Below are positions 1 through 4,700 of a stretch of DNA of 6,121 nt, one piece after another. Made by a program: the position numbers and the translations under genes. The stretch comes from Gemelliphila asaccharolytica (GTDB lineage Bacteria > Bacillota > Bacilli > Staphylococcales > Gemellaceae), in assembly GCF_001553005.1 (NCBI RefSeq), contig NZ_KQ959876.1, forward strand, positions 1 to 6,121, given 5' to 3'. Within the stretch, counting starts at the first letter, position 1; each line of letters starts with the position of its first letter. The notes below the pieces were generated by a model. That model was not told the origin of the DNA and searched no databases. It was given only the letters and a program-made list of their open reading frames with translations.

Positions 1-183
1 TTTTTTATCATATCCTAGGAATGTCCATTTTCCTCCGTCTACTGATATTTCTTTTTGTTTTGGTTCTTCTGGAGTTACTTTTTCTCCTTTTTTATATGTT
101 TTTTCATCTTTTGGTAGTAAGTTTGTTACTTCCACTGGTAAGTTTTTGCCATCTTCTGATTTGAAATTATAGTTTACTTTATA
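1..183 (-). other. SHIRT domain (partial) of the minus-strand protein
   Basis: Residues 418-478 run YKVNYNFKSEDGKNLP...VTNLLPK..., then KGEKVTPEEP and DGGKWTFLGYD. This is the SHIRT signature: an F-S-G-LP strand, an LLP motif, a KG..V..P segment and a final GxWxFxGxD. SHIRT domains form rigid tandem rods in streptococcal surface proteins such as the periscope proteins, whose copy number varies by recombination. More copies beyond the edge would be expected. Confidence 0.85.
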
Positions 184-1434
184 AGTATTTTCATCATAAA
201 TTGCATATACTATAATATCTTCTGTTACTTTTGTTGTTTTTGTAAAATCTTGTCCTGTTCCGTCTTTTTTTGTATTCCAGCCTTTAAAAGTATATCCTTG
301 TTTAGCTGGATTTTTTGGCATTTGACCTTTTTCTTCTGTTATATTGTCACTATCTATATTTTTTCCATTTTCAACTTCTACTTTTTTAATAACTTTGTCA
401 TCATCCATAAATGTTACTGTGTTATTTTGCACTATGTTATAAGTAAAATATATAGATGCAAAGGGGCGTGTTCTTCCAAATTGTGGGTGATTTATCATAC
501 CATGTGAATCATAAAATAAAAATTGTGCAGGATATTTCCCAGCTTTTGTAATTATATATTTTCCATCTTTTTTAGTTAGAAAATTACAATTTTCAATTCG
601 TGTTGGCACATTATTTACCATAAATCCACCCATGCTTTGAATATCACTTTCTCCAATTTGGTTTATAACAAAAGGCATTTTAAATTCACTTCCAACAGAA
701 GCAGTTATTTCTCCAAAATTTTGATTATCAAAAGGCCCTGCAGACCCATATTTTGGATCATTTCCATCTATTTGAAATTTTACATTTTTAAAGTTTCCTT
801 TTAAAACAACTTCTCTAATTTTATTATCTTGAAAGGCTCTATTAGAAATAGCATACAAATTATTATTAACTAAAGTAGAAGGAAGTATTACTTTTTCTAT
901 TTGATTACTTATAAAAGCTCCAGGAGAAATTTCAGTAACTCCTTCTGGGATTTCTAAAGTTCCTTTTATTTTTTGAGAGTGAAAAGCTCCATATCCTATT
1001 TTTTTAAGAGTACTTGGAAAAGTTACGCTCTCGATATATTCATCATCTGGCGTTTGTTTAGTTCTAACAAAAGCGACTTCATCTATAATTTCTATTCCTT
1101 CAGGAATAACTACATGATGATTTTTTTTAAGTTTTTCTTTTCCTTTAGCTGTAAATCCGCTCATAGGAGTATTATTTGTTCCTTGAGGAGTTTGTATGTC
1201 AACTCTTCCGCCTATAGTTTTCCCATTATTTGTTGTGAAAAAGTCGTCCATTTCCCAAGTGATTTCTTCAGATGAATTTTTATCTTTATCTGCTTTATTT
1301 TCTGTTAAAATGTTTTTATTATTTTCATCTGCTTTATTTTCTTTATTATTTGCTAAAACATTATTTCCCCCAAAATAACTTTGAGAAGAAAAAAGAGCTA
1401 AAATAAGAAAGGTTGATAAATATTTTTTTTTCAT
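1..1434 (-). CDS. Secreted BspA-type LRR / InlB B-repeat / SHIRT surface protein, N-terminal 478 residues (C-terminus outside window)
   Basis: The frame is open from the ATG at 1434 to base 1, so 478 residues are present and the stop lies outside. AAAGGAG (1446-1440) sits 5 bases before the ATG. Residues 1-28 form a signal peptide: MKKK, a hydrophobic core, and likely cleavage after VLA. There is no YSIRK motif. Residues 29-58 are a charged linker with ENKAD twice. Residues 108-218 are BspA-like leucine-rich repeats (IPEGVTEISPGAF, FPSTLKKIGYGAF, RAFQDNKI). Residues 239-338 match nothing I recognise. Residues 339-414 are an InlB B-repeat (YTFKGW, then DIIVYA), and from 418 a SHIRT domain begins (GKNLPVEVTNLLPK, later GKWTFLGYD). 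Known LRR_5/InlB/SHIRT proteins are cell-surface adhesins, so I infer an export-dependent ligand-binding head on a stalk. An LPxTG anchor, if present, would be beyond the window. There is a single Cys, at 283. The domain calls are firm; the ligand is unknown. Confidence 0.93.
   Translation of the reverse strand, partial: MKKKYLSTFLILALFSSQSYFGGNNVLANNKENKADENNKNILTENKADKDKNSSEEITWEMDDFFTTNNGKTIGGRVDIQTPQGTNNTPMSGFTAKGKEKLKKNHHVVIPEGIEIIDEVAFVRTKQTPDDEYIESVTFPSTLKKIGYGAFHSQKIKGTLEIPEGVTEISPGAFISNQIEKVILPSTLVNNNLYAISNRAFQDNKIREVVLKGNFKNVKFQIDGNDPKYGSAGPFDNQNFGEITASVGSEFKMPFVINQIGESDIQSMGGFMVNNVPTRIENCNFLTKKDGKYIITKAGKYPAQFLFYDSHGMINHPQFGRTRPFASIYFTYNIVQNNTVTFMDDDKVIKKVEVENGKNIDSDNITEEKGQMPKNPAKQGYTFKGWNTKKDGTGQDFTKTTKVTEDIIVYAIYDENTYKVNYNFKSEDGKNLPVEVTNLLPKDEKTYKKGEKVTPEEPKQKEISVDGGKWTFLGYDKK
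109..183 (-). repeat. Inverted repeat arm 1 (SHIRT-coding DNA)
   Basis: These 25 codons align without gaps to 5973-6047 on the plus strand, at 65 of 75 identical bases by hand count. Most differences are third-position or single substitutions. The arms are in opposite orientation and enclose both promoters and both head domains. Confidence 0.85.
193..420 (-). other. InlB B-repeat module of the minus-strand protein
   Basis: Residues 339-414 run TVTFMDDDKVI...NPAKQGYTFKGWNT...GTGQDFT...DIIVYAIY. This is the Listeria-Bacteroides (InlB B) repeat layout: a strand, proline-Gly-Tyr, FxGW, an Asp-Gly-Thr-Gly turn, and a closing VYAxW-like strand in which the usual Trp is replaced. It is an SH3/ubiquitin-like stalk or ligand-binding module in related surface proteins. 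Confidence 0.85.
781..1113 (-). other. BspA-like leucine-rich repeat domain (LRR_5) of the minus-strand protein
   Basis: Residues 108-218 contain about four and a half repeats that alternate the forms IPEGxxxI...AF and LPSTLxxI...AFxxNxI. The copies begin near VVIPEGIEII, VTFPSTLKKI, LEIPEGVTEI, VILPSTLVNN and VVLKGNF. This is the Treponema/Bacteroides BspA class of leucine-rich repeat. In characterised members it mediates binding to host matrix proteins or cells; the ligand here is unknown. The second repeat carries an insertion (KQTPDDEY) before its beta strand. Confidence 0.85.
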
Positions 1435-1439
1435 TTTTT

Positions 1440-1446
1440 CTCCTTT
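1440..1446 (-). promoter_or_regulatory. Ribosome binding site of the minus-strand gene
   Basis: AAAGGAG on the minus strand lies 5 bases before the ATG at 1434 and supports that start. Confidence 0.88.
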
Positions 1447-1484
1447 TTATATATTAAATATATATTTATAAAATTTTCAAATCT

Positions 1485-1513
1485 ATTATAACATATTTTA
1501 TATTTGTTTTTAA
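1485..1513 (-). promoter_or_regulatory. Candidate extended -10 promoter of the minus-strand LRR protein
   Basis: On the minus strand, TTAAAA (1513-1508, a weak -35) is followed 17 bases later by TATAAT (1490-1485), preceded by TGT to give the extended -10 form TGTTATAAT (1493-1485). Transcription would start near 1478, with a leader of about 44 bases. Its geometry mirrors the plus-strand promoter. Confidence 0.62.
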
Positions 1514-1564
1514 ATCAACTTACATTAAAAATTAAAATTTTTAATATTTTTTTGAGTGTACAAT

Positions 1565-1586
1565 TTTGCCCTTAAAGGAGGGCAAA
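1565..1586. promoter_or_regulatory. GC-rich inverted repeat (8-bp arms, 6-base loop), possible operator
   Basis: TTTGCCCT (1565-1572) and AGGGCAAA (1579-1586) are perfect complements around TAAAGG. It is the only GC-rich element in the spacer and lies between the two predicted promoters, outside both predicted transcripts. This favours a protein-binding operator over an attenuator. Neither strand has the immediate T-run of an intrinsic terminator. Confidence 0.55.
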
Positions 1587-1705
1587 TAAATTATACTTAG
1601 AATATAATAAATAAAAATATCAATTTAAAAAATATTTCTTTAGAATAATTGAATATTTATCAAGATTTTTAAAGATTTATAAATTAAAAAATTTTCATAA
1701 AATAG

Positions 1706-1734
1706 TGTACAAAGTTCTAGGAATACTGTATAAT
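1706..1734 (+). promoter_or_regulatory. Candidate sigma-A promoter of the plus-strand adhesin
   Basis: TGTACA (1706-1711, 4 of 6 to the -35 consensus) is followed by a 17-base spacer and a perfect TATAAT (1729-1734). Transcription would start near 1741, which leaves a leader of about 50 bases before the GTG. The -35 box lies inside the 9-base motif AGTGTACAA, so a factor bound there could block or help polymerase. Confidence 0.72.
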
Positions 1735-1755
1735 TAATAAGAAATAATATATATA

Positions 1756-1773
1756 AAAATATTTAAATATTTT
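1756..1773. repeat. 18-bp perfect AT-only palindrome before the plus-strand ribosome binding site
   Basis: The sequence AAAATATTTAAATATTTT reads the same on both strands and ends 2 bases before AAAGGGG, inside the predicted leader. In such AT-rich DNA it may be chance, but its length and position are compatible with a regulator site. A counterpart of 14 bp (1455-1468) lies in the other gene's leader. Confidence 0.45.
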
Positions 1774-1775
1774 GT

Positions 1776-1782
1776 AAAGGGG
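1776..1782 (+). promoter_or_regulatory. Ribosome binding site deciding the GTG start
   Basis: AAAGGGG ends 8 bases before the GTG at 1791. The next in-frame ATG (1845-1847) falls inside the signal-peptide core, so the GTG must be the start for the protein to be exported. Confidence 0.85.
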
Positions 1783-1790
1783 ATAGAGAA

Positions 1791-4700
1791 GTGAGAGAAA
1801 ATAATTTTAAAAAAAGATTTTTATCATTCTTTATAGCATTTATTATGATAGTAGGGTTACTTCCTCTGCATTATATTTCTAATGCTAATGCTGAAGTAAA
1901 GACAAGTGAAATTTATCTTGATAGTGCTAAGGGTGATGATAATAGTGACGGTAGCAAAGACAAGCCAGTTAAAACTTTTGCTAAAGCACTTGAAAAGACT
2001 AAAGACGGTGATACGCTTAATGTTATAAGCCTTTCTGAAAAAAATATAACAGTTAATAAAAAAATAACATTAAAATTTATCTCTGATGTAACTATGAAGG
2101 GGACTGGAACTGGTATTGACCTTTCAGATGGTAGTCATTTAACTGTAGCTAATGGAAAAACATTAACAATGTCAGGCTATACTACTGCTATTAATGTAAA
2201 AAAAGGTGCAGAGATAAATGACGGGAATTATGTATTAGATAAAAATGGAACTGCTTTTAGTTTGGCTGACGGAGCTAAAATTAATGGTACATCTAAAGAT
2301 AAGTTAAAAATTTCTGCAAAAGAACAAACAGGCAGTGGATTTTCTTACTCTTCTGATTCTTGGTTTATTGGGTGTACAGTTTATGTTGAAGGTAAACTTG
2401 GTTCAAGCGAACAATATTCAGGGCTTTATATGAAAGACGCTTCACTTACAACTAAAGATGTTTGGTATTATTTTGATCCATGTAAACAAAACGATGGAAC
2501 ATTAAAAGGGGGACTTCATTTAGATAATTCTGAATTTTATGTATATAAGGCAAAAGGGGTTTCAGGGTATGCTAATACATTTGGACTCTTTGGACCATCA
2601 GAAATAAAAAATAATTCGACAGTAACAGCAGATGGCTCAAGAGTTACGGTTTCTCAAAAATTAATCGTTAAAGATTCAAAATTTATAATAAAAAACAGTA
2701 CTGATGGTGGACTTAATATTAACTACAAACCAGGAGAAGTAATTTTTGAAAATTCAACTTTTGAAACCACAAATATGCAATGGACACCTTCTTATGGAAC
2801 AGGAAGAACAGATGGACCTTGTTATTTAACTTTTAAAGGAAATTCTGTAGTAAATACAGATAACAAAGATAAAACTGTTGATAATGGTGGAGCAAATCGT
2901 AATACTGGAAGTAGTTATGTAGTAACAGGTGGCTCATATTTAGTAGCATATGATCCAAATAATAACTATAATGTCACAACTCCAACAAATGGTAAAGAAA
3001 ATGGAGATGAATATTTATCTTATTTTACTCTTAAAGACAGTAATATAAATGAATTAAAACCAATAAATAAAAATGGTCAAGAATATAGTTATCCAGTAGC
3101 TAAACCATCAAAGGATAATAAAAAACACGTTTTTGTACCAGGAGCTAAAGCTACTTTTAAATTAAATAATAATGACGCAAGTTTTGCTGATAAGACTAAT
3201 GAAGATAAAGAGTTTAAGACAATAAGAGGTTATAAACTTGACGATGTTGTAGGAAACGAAAATCCTGGCGACCCAACAGACAAAAATGGGGTTAAATTTT
3301 TAGGATGGTACTACAAAACAGCTAAAGGCGAAGAAAAAGCATTTGATTGGAATGAAAAACTAACGACTGATACAGAAGTTTACGCAAAATGGGAAAGAAA
3401 AACAGTTATTTATCACAATGGAGATGGTAAAGACTATATATCTTCTGTAAGTAAAGATGCAAAAAATATAGAAGTTTTATCTTTTGATGATATCTTAAAA
3501 GAAAAAGATGATTTTAAAGTAGAAGGTAAAAAATTTATAGGCTGGACAATGGCTTCTGATGGAAGTGGAAAAGTTTATAACAAAAAAGAAAAAATTGACT
3601 TTACTGAAGGACAAAGTCAAATAGACCTTTACGCAAAATATACTGATGATGAATATAAAGTTTCTTTTTCAGCAAATGGGGGAACTTTTAGTGAAAATTC
3701 AATTTTTAAAACTCAAAAAGATGTCTTTACTATAGAAAAAGACAAAAATGGTGGTGATGTTGCAGTACTTAAAAAAACTGCAAAATACAATGATAAGTTA
3801 TTTGATTTACTGGGAACATTTGACCATAATAATTTAAAACCAGATAAAGATGCAACAAAAACAGGTTTTGTAATTTCAAATTCAGATTATTTTTCAGATA
3901 TTGCAGAAGCTGGAGGCAGTGGAATAAGATTTGATGATTATAAATTATTTGGTTTTCTTGATGTGAAAGGTAAAAATCCACAAATAACTAAAGATACAAC
4001 TTATTATTTAACTTGGAAAGATGATCCGAATATTCCTAATGAAAATAAAATTTCTTCACAAGAAACAATTGACTCTGACATTTGGTCAGACAGTAAACAA
4101 ACAAGTAAAGATATAAAAATCATTTCTGAAAATAAAGAATTTGCTTTAACAGGTGAAGTAAATGTTTCTTCTATAAAAGACAAAATGAAAGCAATTGAGG
4201 GAATGTTTAAAAAAGGAGAAAAAGATTTTGATAAAATTTCCCTAACTGGAGCAAAATCAACTTTTACTGCTACTTTAACTTTACCTAAAGAAGTAGAAGC
4301 TCCTAAAAAGTTACAAGTAGAAGCTAAAGGACTTGGAGATTGTTTTGAAGTTAGTGATACAAAAGTAAACGGAAAAAAAATAACTGTAACATTTAAACTT
4401 AAAGATGGAATGACAGATTATAAAAAATTAAAAGAAGCAGTCTTATCTACAGGTGATGAAGATAATACACTTTCAGTAACAGTTAGTGGGTTAAAATTAA
4501 AAGATTTTGATAAAATAAAAGACGGCGAAAAATTCACGATTAAAGGAGAAGTTAAAGGAGAATTTTCTTCAGTAGCAAAAGAAGAAGATACAATTAAAAA
4601 ATTTGACTTTAAGTGGACTGGTAACCAATCACAAGAAGGAAAAGATGTTGAAGCAAAAAATGATTCTGCTATCCAATATACAATAATGGTTTCAAAACCC

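Larger units (their letters stand above)
1435..1790. other. Divergent intergenic regulatory region, very AT-rich
   Basis: This 356-base spacer separates the two start codons. It contains stop codons in all frames and no start with a usable ribosome binding site. It holds back-to-back promoters, one GC-rich hairpin, two copies of AGTGTACAA and AT palindromes. The stretch 1595-1700 shows nothing beyond AT-rich tracts and a TATAAT hexamer (1603-1608) without a matching -35 box. Confidence 0.85.

Noticed and set aside
250..507. Plus-strand open frame of 85 codons, rich in Phe/Ile/Tyr
   Set aside because: It is antisense to the confident LRR/B-repeat coding region. The hydrophobic composition is the complement of Lys/Asn/Glu codons, and there is no ribosome binding site.
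973..1378. Two overlapping plus-strand open frames (973-1275 and 1196-1378) that resemble membrane peptides
   Set aside because: Both lie antisense to the leucine-rich repeat and linker coding region of the minus-strand gene and have no recognisable features of their own.
1565..1600. Hairpin as an intrinsic terminator
   Set aside because: No T-run follows the stem directly on either strand, and both neighbouring genes start, rather than end, next to it.
1590..1608. Additional -10 boxes (ATTATA read on the minus strand at 1590-1595, TATAAT at 1603-1608)
   Set aside because: No acceptable -35 hexamer lies 16-18 bases upstream of either. Such hexamers are frequent by chance at this base composition.
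1574..1640. Small gene after the Shine-Dalgarno-like AAAGGAGGG
   Set aside because: There is no ATG, GTG or TTG within about 15 bases downstream, and stop codons follow quickly in this AT-rich stretch.
3769..3981. Minus-strand open frame of 70 codons
   Set aside because: It is antisense to the B-repeat region of the large plus-strand gene, and its Leu/His-rich wording matches no known protein.
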